A stretch of DNA of 63,482 bases, from NCBI GenBank assembly GCA_964461135.1, contig CAYWTB010000018.1:1-63482 (forward strand), read 5' to 3'. Below are positions 9,672 through 17,413 of this stretch, one piece after another. This DNA comes from RQOF01 sp964461135 (GTDB lineage: Bacteria > Calditrichota > Calditrichia > RBG-13-44-9). Below the pieces are notes generated by a model that was given only the letters and a program-made list of their open reading frames with translations, did not search any database and was not told where the DNA came from. A program made the position numbers and the translations under genes. Numbering within the stretch: the first letter of the stretch is position 1; the number at the start of each line of letters is the position of its first letter.

Positions 9672-10961
9672 ATGAAAAAATTAATTATATATACCTTTAT
9701 GTTCATGGGCATTTTGATCTCCGGTCTGTTCGGCCAGCAGGTGTTTGATGGAATTGCGGCTATTGTGGGAGACGAAATTGTGACAATTTCCGATATTAAT
9801 GCGCTGATTACTTCCTATGCTTTTCAGAACAAACTGGATATTACCAGACAACCGGAATTATATCAGAAACTGGGACAACAATTCCTCAATCGTCTGATTG
9901 ATCAGAAACTGCTTTTAATTAAAGCAGATGAGGATACAATTACCGCTGATGATGAACGGGTGGAAGCCACCCTCAAGCAGCAGATTGATTATATGGTTCA
10001 GCAGGCAGGATCTGAAGACAAACTGGAAGAATACTATTCGGCGCCTATTTTTAAGATTAAAAAAGACCTTCGTGAGGAAATCATCAGTCAGATGCGAGTC
10101 AGCATGCTGCGTGAAAAGAACTTTATGAATATCAAAATTTCACGCAGGGAAGTAGAAGATTTCTATAATAATTTTCAAGACAGCCTGCCCGAGATGAAAG
10201 CCAGCGTGGATATCAGTCATATTCTGATGCAGGTAACCCCCAGTGAAGAAAGTGTGAAAGAGGCATTTCTGAAAATTAATGAAATTAAAACCAAGCTGGA
10301 TAACGGAGAAGATTTTGCCTCCCTGGCACGAAAGTATTCAGAGGATCCCGGTTCTGCACAGAATGGGGGTGAGTTGGGTTTTGTTTCGCGGGGCACCCTG
10401 GTAAAAGAATTTGAGGAAACGGCATTCGCCCTTAAGGAAAGAGAAATATCCGATATTGTACAAACTCAGTTTGGTTTTCATATCATTCAGCTTGGGGAGC
10501 GACAGGGGGAACGGATTAATGTGAGACATATACTTGTTCAGCTCAAACCTACTGCAGAAGACGAACTGCGGGTTGTTGAGAAATTAAAGGAAATCCGGCA
10601 GACAATTTTGAATTCCGATTCCACTTTCGAACAAATGGCACTTCGTTATTCCGCTGATCCCAATGTGCAAAAGGATTCGGGCCATCTCGGAATTTTTGAA
10701 GAAGGGGGTTTTCAGATTAAGGAATTCGAAAACGCCCTTAAGGATTTGAAGGAAGGTGAAATCAGTGAGCCGTTTAAAACCGATTTTGGTTATCACATTG
10801 TTCTTCTGAATAAACGAAATGAAGCCCGGCAGTTATTACTCGCGAACGACTGGGAACAGATCGAACAATGGGCATTGCAACATAAACGCGAACAGCAGTT
10901 TGAAAACTGGCTGGCAGAGCTGCGTCAGGAGATTCCGGTAGTCGTAAAAGTTGAGATGTAG
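9672..10961 (+). CDS. surA: SurA-like peptidyl-prolyl isomerase/chaperone with two rotamase domains
   Basis: This 429-residue protein matches the SurA layout. It has a signal peptide (residues 1-22, ending near GLFGQ), a helical N-domain starting DGIAAIVGDEIVTISDINAL, rotamase domain 1 from about residue 178 (VDISHILMQV to FHIIQLGER) and rotamase domain 2 from about residue 281 (INVRHILVQLKP to YHIVLLNKR), then a short C-terminal helix. Both domains keep the GGELGF/SGHLGIF and FGYH/FGFHI blocks of active parvulins. I chose the ATG at 9672, preceded by GGGAGGAAA, over an upstream in-frame start at 9537 that lies inside the previous gene. SurA escorts unfolded outer-membrane proteins across the periplasm. 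It is followed at once by a PqqD-like gene. Confidence 0.9.
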   Translation: MKKLIIYTFMFMGILISGLFGQQVFDGIAAIVGDEIVTISDINALITSYAFQNKLDITRQPELYQKLGQQFLNRLIDQKLLLIKADEDTITADDERVEATLKQQIDYMVQQAGSEDKLEEYYSAPIFKIKKDLREEIISQMRVSMLREKNFMNIKISRREVEDFYNNFQDSLPEMKASVDISHILMQVTPSEESVKEAFLKINEIKTKLDNGEDFASLARKYSEDPGSAQNGGELGFVSRGTLVKEFEETAFALKEREISDIVQTQFGFHIIQLGERQGERINVRHILVQLKPTAEDELRVVEKLKEIRQTILNSDSTFEQMALRYSADPNVQKDSGHLGIFEEGGFQIKEFENALKDLKEGEISEPFKTDFGYHIVLLNKRNEARQLLLANDWEQIEQWALQHKREQQFENWLAELRQEIPVVVKVEM

Positions 10962-10965
10962 AAGG

Positions 10966-11382
10966 ATGCTGAAGCGCAAAAACCAGCAAAAGCAGGGGGA
11001 ACTCAGCCGGGAGGAAATTATTACTCAATGGCTGGGGCTTTATCCGGTGAGGCAGCTAGATTTTGAGGAAGAAGACGATAAGGTAACGGTCCTGGTTCCT
11101 CACCCGGAAAGCTGGCTCACCCGAACATTACTTCCCAAACCCAAACATCCCGCACAGAAAATTCACCTGGATGAGATCGGTTCTTTTGCCTGGAGGCATT
11201 TCGACGGAAGACATACCCTGCAGTCTATCTGTGATTTGCTAGATAAAAAATTCGGGAAAAAGGTAAAACCATCCCGGGAACGGATCGTGATTTTTGCCCA
11301 GCAGATGTACAGACAAAGTTTTATAAAACTGTATGAAGAAAAATTGGCTTCCGCCGGGAAAACTCCGGAACCTGTTTCATAG
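10966..11382 (+). CDS. PqqD-like small protein
   Basis: This 138-residue soluble protein has a C-terminal half (about residues 60-120) that resembles the PqqD fold: IHLDEIGSFAWRHFDGRHT, then LQSICDLLDKKFG, the usual 'Asp-x-x-Gly-x-x-hydrophobic-W' plus winged-helix pattern of PqqD peptide chaperones. PqqD proteins present a precursor peptide to a radical SAM enzyme, but no radical SAM gene or precursor peptide is visible within many kilobases. The role here is therefore open. The start is the ATG at 10966, four bases after the stop of the SurA-like gene and behind AGAAGG. It is probably the last gene of the mfd/PpiC run. Confidence 0.7.
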   Translation: MLKRKNQQKQGELSREEIITQWLGLYPVRQLDFEEEDDKVTVLVPHPESWLTRTLLPKPKHPAQKIHLDEIGSFAWRHFDGRHTLQSICDLLDKKFGKKVKPSRERIVIFAQQMYRQSFIKLYEEKLASAGKTPEPVS

Positions 11383-12005
11383 AGAATAAGACGGTTGACT
11401 TCTCCGTTTTATCCTGTAAATAAGTTTAATGATTATGCCCTTAGCTCCGAAACTACACGGGCTGTCATTGTGCCGGGAGGGACAATGACATTCAATTAAT
11501 TATTGTGCAATATTTATTAAAAATCAATTATTTAGGATCCGTTTTTTCGGATTAAAAGCAATAATCATAAATGTTTATATTTATCTTTTAAAAAAGCCTG
11601 ATGTACTCGCAGAATCTCGTTATAATTTCTGAAATATCCCCGTCCCCTGAAAAATAGAAGTAGATCGGTTACAAAAAGAGCCTGGCGATGCCAGCGCGAA
11701 CACTAAGATTAATATCTATTATAGGATATCATGAGTGTCCTCGTGACATAAGAAAGCCCATGATAATTTTACTCACTCACCCCCAAAACAGCCCCCATGG
11801 GTCCGCCTCTCCATTTCCCCCGATAACAATAAAGGCTCTTCATGGGAAAATTTCATAAATAGAGATGTACCAAAGAATTTTATTTTTATTTCCATGTTCT
11901 GAGTTAAGGATCTAATTATACATATGCTAAAGTCCGCAGCGGTATCGCCTTAATATCTGCTTCCTTCATCAAACCGGAACGTATTAATCGCCGACAATTT
12001 CAGAA
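11383..12005. other. Intergenic region with a hairpin, no gene seen
   Basis: About 620 bases without a convincing reading frame. A perfect 9-bp hairpin (TGTCATTGT / ACAATGACA, positions 11463-11471 and 11482-11490, 10-base loop) lies 80 bases after the PqqD-like gene. It may help end that transcript, but it is not followed by a clear T run. A second small hairpin, ATCCG-T6-CGGAT, is at 11537-11552. The rest is AT-rich and I see no further repeats or promoter that I can defend. Confidence 0.5.
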
Positions 12006-12269
12006 TCAGTGTATTTTGATACGCCTGGCAGGATCCTGTTTTTTCACCCAGCGGACAAATTTCCGAATGGACGGATGGCCTTTTAATCTGTCCAGATCAT
12101 TGAAGGAGTCGGCGAGCTCTTTATTGGAAAATAGGCGATGAATCATACCATGGCAGGCTTTGCACAGACCAGCCACCTGTTTGTCCGAACCATGGCGGGA
12201 CCTGGGAATCAGGTGATGGACTGTAAGTGCGGATACCTCTCTTTTGCACAATTCGCACAACATGAACAA
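12006..12269 (-). CDS. Small HNH endonuclease-like protein
   Basis: This 87-residue protein has the compact HNH/ββα-metal fold with a structural zinc site. The first Cys pair is CELC near residue 5, then HHLIPRSRHG around 18-27 (the catalytic His region), and CKACHGMIHRLF around 37-48 gives the second Cys pair and last His. The C-terminal RFVRWVKKQDP segment is typical of small stand-alone HNH proteins found across bacteria. It lies 47 bases downstream of the LpoA-like gene on the same strand. It is not next to phage or restriction genes, so a housekeeping or nuclease role cannot be assigned. The start may be Met1 or Met3. Confidence 0.8.
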   Translation of the reverse strand: MFMLCELCKREVSALTVHHLIPRSRHGSDKQVAGLCKACHGMIHRLFSNKELADSFNDLDRLKGHPSIRKFVRWVKKQDPARRIKIH

Positions 12270-12316
12270 TAAAAATTCAATTCATGGAAGGATTTAATTT
12301 CCTGTCGAAGGAATAC

Positions 12317-14161
12317 TTACTGTAATTTTAAAATCTGACCGCGGTAAAATTTAATAATATTCAATTGAGAATTTACCCGTGGTTTAATTCCGAATTTTAT
12401 GTTTTCCAGAATTCCCTGGTATATATCACCATCCGCCAGCCCGTCACGGTATTCACCCCGGCTGATACCGGGGCGGTAATGCGATATCATCCATTTACCA
12501 ATGTCATAACCCAAAAGATGGTAAATCTGAGGAGTTTCCTGCATCTGCTGCCGGAAACGGCTGAGAAACGTTTTATAATTCCAGGATTCCGGATCAAAAT
12601 AACCCGCCGAAATATAGATTAATCCATCCAGATACACTCTCTGTTGCATTAATATTTCAGGATCGTTCCAGCCTTCGTTGCCCAGCAGCTGTGTTTTAAT
12701 ATTCTGAAACGCAAACTGCGGACCAATATAGGGGACATATTCCGGATAGATAGCGATGAACAGCGCATCAATTCCAGTGGAAGCAACCTGGGTGGAATCA
12801 ATTTCGCGGCGGCCTTCACTGGCAAACAGGGTTTCCGTTAAATATTGCTGAAACTGTTCTTCAAGCTGCTCCTCGGTGAGGGTGGAGTCCACTCCCAGGA
12901 CCGAATCCTTGAAGGCTATATAAAATCCTTTATTACGAATTGCTTTCAGCTGTCTGGAAAAATCCTGCGTATCTTCATAATACCACTGCTTCTCCACCAG
13001 TTCCGCCTCATGTTCATTCAGCACATCTTCAAATCCTTTTTCGATTGAGATGCCATAGGCATCTGCCGGGATCAGGGTGGCAAAAGTTCTGGCCCCCAGT
13101 TCTTCCAGCGCGTATTTGGCCAGGAAACGACCTTTTATCTCGGCGTCAGGATTAATCTGGAAGGTATACGGACTTACCGCTGCCAGGCCGTCCTGGGAGC
13201 TGAAGGGTGAAATAAAGGGGAAATATTCGTACTTGGAGAGCAGTGCCAGGGTGGTATTTTCATCATTATTAAGCGGTCCGATTACTGCCAGTGGTTGCCT
13301 GTCATTAATCACATCCAGGGAGGTTTTCAGCATGGATAAAACATCCGTTTCCACCGCTACGGTATCAACCTTTACCGCTTTTTGCCTGTCCCGCTGGGCC
13401 ATCTCATAAGCAGCATAATAGAATCCTTTGGCCAGAGCATCGGTGGCTTCCTTCCGGCCCTCCTGGTCGGATTTCAATATAACAATAGTATTACTGCTGA
13501 CACTTGAACCTCGTCCCTTTCGCAGAATTTCCGAAGCGATATCCGCATAAAAATGATAGGGATTTTGATCCAGAAAACGCCCGAGCCGTATCTCCCCCTG
13601 TTCGACCTGGCCGGAATCAATCAGTTTCTTGTCCCGTATAATTTCCAGCAGGCCATTGAATATTTCATCATCATATTGCTTATCCAGTGCGGCAATTTCC
13701 CGGTCGCTCAGATAAAGGTCCACCGTGTGAAAAACATAAGTGCCCGCCTTGCTTTTTAAACGGGGATCCTCTCCACGATTAATAACCCACTGCCAGCCCT
13801 CCACCGCCTGATAGTACTTTTCCTGACGAAAATCCATTTCTCCCTTCAGAAAATAGATATTATCCAGGTAATCGCTCCTGGGACATTTTGCAATGAAATC
13901 ATCCACCACCAGCCTGGTAGTGGGGTAATCTCCCATTTTATAATAACTTTTAGCCAGCATCAGTTTCAATGCTGTTTGAATTTGGGAATTCGGATAATTT
14001 TTTAAAGCTATAAAAAAGGTCTTCTGGGCATCACGATACTGTTGCTGTTTATAAAATTCAACTCCCTTGGCGAACATCTGCCGTTCATCAAACTGAGCAT
14101 AAGTTACCAGTACACTGATGACTAAAATGATGACCGTCAAAATTGACTTTTGCAGTTTCAA
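12317..14161 (-). CDS. LpoA-like protein: TPR repeats fused to a periplasmic-binding domain
   Basis: This is a secreted protein of about 614 residues. After a signal peptide (LTVIILVISVLVTYAQ) there are TPR-like repeats over roughly residues 25-170 (KGVEFYKQQQYRDAQKTFF, LMLAKSYYKMGDYPTTRLVV). A type I periplasmic-binding domain (branched-chain amino-acid receptor type) fills the rest, from about residue 215. It includes VIGPLNNDENTTLALLSKYE, FISPFSSQDGLAAVSPYTFQ and TFATLIPADAYGISIEKGFE. This is the architecture of LpoA, the outer-membrane activator of PBP1A, but there is no lipobox Cys. The start is a TTG at 14161 (or 14164), placed by a GGAGG site 5-8 bases upstream. A PBP1A is encoded at 53.7-55.8 kb, not adjacent. 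An alternative is an amino-acid-sensing receptor. Confidence 0.8.
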   Translation of the reverse strand: MKLQKSILTVIILVISVLVTYAQFDERQMFAKGVEFYKQQQYRDAQKTFFIALKNYPNSQIQTALKLMLAKSYYKMGDYPTTRLVVDDFIAKCPRSDYLDNIYFLKGEMDFRQEKYYQAVEGWQWVINRGEDPRLKSKAGTYVFHTVDLYLSDREIAALDKQYDDEIFNGLLEIIRDKKLIDSGQVEQGEIRLGRFLDQNPYHFYADIASEILRKGRGSSVSSNTIVILKSDQEGRKEATDALAKGFYYAAYEMAQRDRQKAVKVDTVAVETDVLSMLKTSLDVINDRQPLAVIGPLNNDENTTLALLSKYEYFPFISPFSSQDGLAAVSPYTFQINPDAEIKGRFLAKYALEELGARTFATLIPADAYGISIEKGFEDVLNEHEAELVEKQWYYEDTQDFSRQLKAIRNKGFYIAFKDSVLGVDSTLTEEQLEEQFQQYLTETLFASEGRREIDSTQVASTGIDALFIAIYPEYVPYIGPQFAFQNIKTQLLGNEGWNDPEILMQQRVYLDGLIYISAGYFDPESWNYKTFLSRFRQQMQETPQIYHLLGYDIGKWMISHYRPGISRGEYRDGLADGDIYQGILENIKFGIKPRVNSQLNIIKFYRGQILKLQ

Positions 14162-14279
14162 CAAAACTTCCTCCAATTTTCTGCCAAGAATTTGAACAAT
14201 AAATTTACATGATCTTTATCAATATGTCAATCCCGACATTATTTCACGGCCCTGCAAAAATGCACCAACCGGTAATCCA

Positions 14280-14951
14280 TTATTTTAAGGTTGCCAGCCG
14301 GGGTATAACGATATAACCATCCCGCTCATCTCCCACCAATTCTGCCTGCCCGAGAAAGTGCAACCTGGATGTTACTGCCGCAAGTACAGCATCCAGTTCA
14401 TCATGGGAATAGATAAAATCCGGTTCCGGCAGAATATATCCTTTCTCTGAGAGACATTTCTGCAGCTGCTGACGGAAACTTCGTTGATATTTCTTTCCCG
14501 GAAGATCGGGAAAGAGAATTTTCCGGGCAGCATAAGGAAAAACCTCAATGGTCCTGAATCCAAGCGCTGTCAGGATCTCATTCAGCCGGAAACAGCGGGA
14601 CACCCAGGTTTTAACAAAACTGTCTTTAGAGGTCAGAAAGCAGCGGTAGCCTTTTTTTATCAACAGGTATTCGCAGTAACGGCCTTTATATTTTCCTGTC
14701 TGCTTATGACTGCAGTGGTCTGATTGCCTGGTAAAGCAACAACGATCCAGTTCATGGGGTGGCTGTAACGGTCCGTCAATCCCGATACTGCAGATCTTCT
14801 CTCTGAAAGGCAGTAATAACTTCTCAATATCTTTAAAAGTGTTCCATCTCCCGAGCAAACTGACTTTTTTGGACCTGTTGATAATACAAATCCCGGAAGG
14901 CCTCATTGCGCTGCCGGAAGGATCAACCCCCACGAACAATTCGTCTTTCAT
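14280..14951 (-). CDS. DUF429 family protein (predicted RNase H-like nuclease)
   Basis: This 223-residue protein has the DUF429 signature: FVGVDPSGSAMRPSG at residues 6-20 (first acidic strand), GIDGPLQPP near 58-66, EVFPYAARKILFP near 136-148, and DELDAVLAAVTSRLHFLG near 185-202. Together these make the acidic cluster of an RNase H-like fold. Substrate and role are unknown for the family. Its first 29 bases overlap the end of the upstream isomerase-like gene, which suggests translational coupling. A CxxC-rich stretch (residues about 70-80) is a little unusual and may bind metal. Confidence 0.8.
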   Translation of the reverse strand: MKDELFVGVDPSGSAMRPSGICIINRSKKVSLLGRWNTFKDIEKLLLPFREKICSIGIDGPLQPPHELDRCCFTRQSDHCSHKQTGKYKGRYCEYLLIKKGYRCFLTSKDSFVKTWVSRCFRLNEILTALGFRTIEVFPYAARKILFPDLPGKKYQRSFRQQLQKCLSEKGYILPEPDFIYSHDELDAVLAAVTSRLHFLGQAELVGDERDGYIVIPRLATLK

Positions 14952-15771
14952 TTAGCCTCTTTATCCATTCCAGACTCTGCATGGCCCCGGTCATGTTATG
15001 AATTTCCATGATAACCGGAATGTTAATGCTGGTATTAAGGAAAATTTCCTGGTAGGGAATCGATCCGTCATCCATGGCCTGGTGAAGATCTTCTTTGCCA
15101 TCATTATTATGCACATGAATTTCCACCAGCTCATCCTTCATCTGCCGGTAATACTGTTGTATATCCAGACCATGCAGGAAGGCATGTGCCATATCCAGTA
15201 CTGCTTTTACCTGCGGATGATTAATTGCCTGCAGGGTCAGGCGGTGGATTTTCCAGTTATCTATCATCAGATGGTTGGAACTGGGCGGCGAATTTTCCAG
15301 TCCGATAACCATATTCCTGCCGGTGGCATAATCCCCCAGAATCTGCAGATTTTCTACCAGATTATTGCGCGCCCTGTCAATAAATCCATCTATCCGGGCA
15401 GCATCCTTATGAACGGTGCCGCCATGCACAACCATTATTTCGGCACCCAGCTGTGCGCCCAGATCCAGGTATTTCTTGTAACATTTCAATATGGCGGAAC
15501 GCAGGTAGGAATTAAGCGTGGCAAGATTAATATCATAAAAAGTAGCATGAAGTGTTACTTTCAACCCACTCTTTTCAATCACTTTTCGAAAAAAATCCAC
15601 ATCCCGGGATGATAAATCGTCGGCTGAAAAAAAGGGTTTTTCACCGCGGATCTCCAGGTATCGGAGCGGGAACTGTGGTGCCATCTCTGCCACCATTGCA
15701 AAGTCTTTTTTATACTCAAAAAAACAGGTAATTCCCCAGGGGATAGGTGACGGTTCGGTACTGTTCTTCAA
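14923..15771 (-). CDS. Sugar phosphate isomerase/epimerase-like TIM barrel
   Basis: This 282-residue protein belongs to the xylose-isomerase-like/AP endonuclease 2 TIM-barrel superfamily. Metal ligands can be read at the ends of strands: MVVHGGTVH (near residue 118), GLENSPPSSNH (Glu near 156), LDMAHAFLHG (Asp and His near 192), EIHVHNNDGKEDLH (near 217) and VIMEIHNM (last Glu near 260). Specificity in this superfamily ranges from sugar epimerases to endonuclease IV. The full metal set is present, so it is probably active. It is upstream of, and overlaps, the DUF429 gene. The aspA gene lies 75 bases upstream on the same strand. Confidence 0.8.
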   Translation of the reverse strand: MKNSTEPSPIPWGITCFFEYKKDFAMVAEMAPQFPLRYLEIRGEKPFFSADDLSSRDVDFFRKVIEKSGLKVTLHATFYDINLATLNSYLRSAILKCYKKYLDLGAQLGAEIMVVHGGTVHKDAARIDGFIDRARNNLVENLQILGDYATGRNMVIGLENSPPSSNHLMIDNWKIHRLTLQAINHPQVKAVLDMAHAFLHGLDIQQYYRQMKDELVEIHVHNNDGKEDLHQAMDDGSIPYQEIFLNTSINIPVIMEIHNMTGAMQSLEWIKRLNERRIVRGG

Positions 15772-15846
15772 TGCGGCCTCGCTTTTGAAAGTCAGTCTCT
15801 TGAAATAATTGAATATTAAAACAGATTAAGAGACCGGTTATTATTC

Positions 15847-17241
15847 TCACTGCTCGCCGGTCAGCTTTTCACGACTAAATAAGTTCCTCGCTTCCTTCTC
15901 ACTCAATAATCCTTTTTCCACCACCAGGCGACGCACCGGTATCTGTTTCTGCAGGGACTGCTTAATAAGTGCCGCTGTTTCGGAATATCCCAGCACCGGG
16001 GATAAGACCGTCCCCAGTCCGGCAGAACTGTAGGCAAAATTCTCACAGCGTTCCCTGTTTGCTTTGATTCCCCGGACGCATCTCTCCTCAAAAACCGGCA
16101 GGTAATTAACCAACAACCGAAAGCTCTGGATCAGGTTAAAGGCTATCAGTGGCATCATCACATTAAGTTCCAGCTGACCGGCCTGCACCGCCAGGGAAAT
16201 AGATACGTCATTCCCCATAATCTGGAAAGCAACCATATTCAGACACTCGGCCATAACCGGATTTACTTTTGCAGGCATAATGGATGAACCCGGTTGGACG
16301 GCCGGGAGCACAATTTCAGCCAGGCCGGTAGCAGGACCGGAAGACAGCAGCCGGAGATCATTGGCAATACGAATCAGTTCCAGCGCCAGTCCTCTCAAAG
16401 CAGCGGAGGTGGCACCTGCCGCCTGGCGGCTTTGCATGGCTTCCCGCATGTCAGCAGCCGCTTTCAGATTGAAGCCGGTAATATCGCTCAATTCCTGAAT
16501 CGCCATCTTGCGGTAATCAGGGTGAGCATTCAGGCCGGTTCCCACTGCCGTCCCGCCGAGTGGCAGTTCCGTCAGGTTCTCTGCTGCATGCTCCAGATAT
16601 CCAATTGACTGTCTGATAGCCTGCCCATACGCCCTAAATTCCTGCCCCAGGCGAATGGGAACTGCGTCCTGCAGATGGGTCCGCCCCGATTTGATAATGG
16701 CATAAAACGAATGTCCTTTTTCTTCAAATGCATCCGCCAGGCGCCCAAGGATTGGTTTCAGTTCGCTCCAGAGATCCAGTGCTGCAAGATGAATGGCGGA
16801 CGGGAAGGTGTCGTTGGTGGACTGGGCCTTATTCACGTGATCATTGGGATGAATGAGCCGGTAATCTCCTTTCATTTCGCCCAGAATATCCAGAGCCCGG
16901 TTGGCGATCACTTCATTTACATTCATATTGAAGCTGGTGCCAGCACCGGCCTGAAATACATCCACCACAAACTGATCATCGTGCTTTCCGATGATCACTT
17001 CATCCGCCGCCTGAGCAACAGCTCCGGCCACACGGTTCTCCAGCAGCCCCAGTTCATGATTAACCCGGCAGGCCGCCAGTTTAATACGGGCATACGCTTT
17101 GATAAATGTGCGGTCTTCACGCAAACCGCTCACCGGAAAATTCTCAATCGCCCGCACCGTCTGGATGCCAAAATATGCATCCCGGGGAACATTATGGGTT
17201 CCCAGCGTGTCTTTTTCGGTCCTGTATTTTTTCCCTGCCAC
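15847..17241 (-). CDS. aspA: Aspartate ammonia-lyase
   Basis: This 464-residue protein is of the class II fumarase/aspartase superfamily. The signature loop is GSSIMPAKVNPVM near residue 318. The Ala after Pro, where fumarases have Gly (GSSIMPGKVNP), favours aspartase. Other blocks are GTSFNMNVNEVIANRA near 100, VNKAQSTNDTFPS near 137, SGRTHLQDAVPIRLGQEF near 188 and ELPLGGTAVGTGLNAHP near 225. Aspartase interconverts aspartate with fumarate and ammonia in the cytoplasm. Translation starts at a GTG placed by a strong AAGGAGGG site. It lies just beyond the terminator of the pilus operon and is probably the first gene of its own transcript. Confidence 0.93.
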   Translation of the reverse strand: MAGKKYRTEKDTLGTHNVPRDAYFGIQTVRAIENFPVSGLREDRTFIKAYARIKLAACRVNHELGLLENRVAGAVAQAADEVIIGKHDDQFVVDVFQAGAGTSFNMNVNEVIANRALDILGEMKGDYRLIHPNDHVNKAQSTNDTFPSAIHLAALDLWSELKPILGRLADAFEEKGHSFYAIIKSGRTHLQDAVPIRLGQEFRAYGQAIRQSIGYLEHAAENLTELPLGGTAVGTGLNAHPDYRKMAIQELSDITGFNLKAAADMREAMQSRQAAGATSAALRGLALELIRIANDLRLLSSGPATGLAEIVLPAVQPGSSIMPAKVNPVMAECLNMVAFQIMGNDVSISLAVQAGQLELNVMMPLIAFNLIQSFRLLVNYLPVFEERCVRGIKANRERCENFAYSSAGLGTVLSPVLGYSETAALIKQSLQKQIPVRRLVVEKGLLSEKEARNLFSREKLTGEQ

Positions 17242-17355
17242 AATTTATCCCTCCTTATTATAATCATTGGATCTGATAAACCCTTTTTCTTTAATAATAA
17301 AGAGGGAGACAAAGGAAAAACAAACGAATAATTCGGAAGTTAACCTGCATATAAA

Positions 17356-17384
17356 AAAGGGCCATCAGGTGATGATGGCCCTTT
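17356..17384. terminator. Bidirectional rho-independent terminator of the pilus operon
   Basis: A perfect 12-bp stem AAAGGGCCATCA / TGATGGCCCTTT closes a 5-base loop. A runs on the left and T-rich sequence on the right (ATCATTTTT) give U-rich tails in both directions. On the minus strand it lies 30 bases after the stop of the last pilus-operon gene and before aspA. Confidence 0.88.
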
Positions 17385-17413
17385 ATCATTTTTATAATAT
17401 ATTCATCTGGCAG

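Noticed and set aside
12006..12269. HNH protein as part of a defence system or prophage
   Set aside because: No restriction, toxin, integrase or phage genes are nearby; it may just be a housekeeping-type HNH.
14998..15612. 204-codon plus-strand frame opposite the isomerase-like gene
   Set aside because: Antisense shadow of a well-supported gene with metal-ligand motifs; its own translation is low in recognisable pattern.
16675..17331. 218-codon plus-strand frame opposite aspA
   Set aside because: Shadow of the aspA reading frame, which carries the GSSIMPAKVNP signature.
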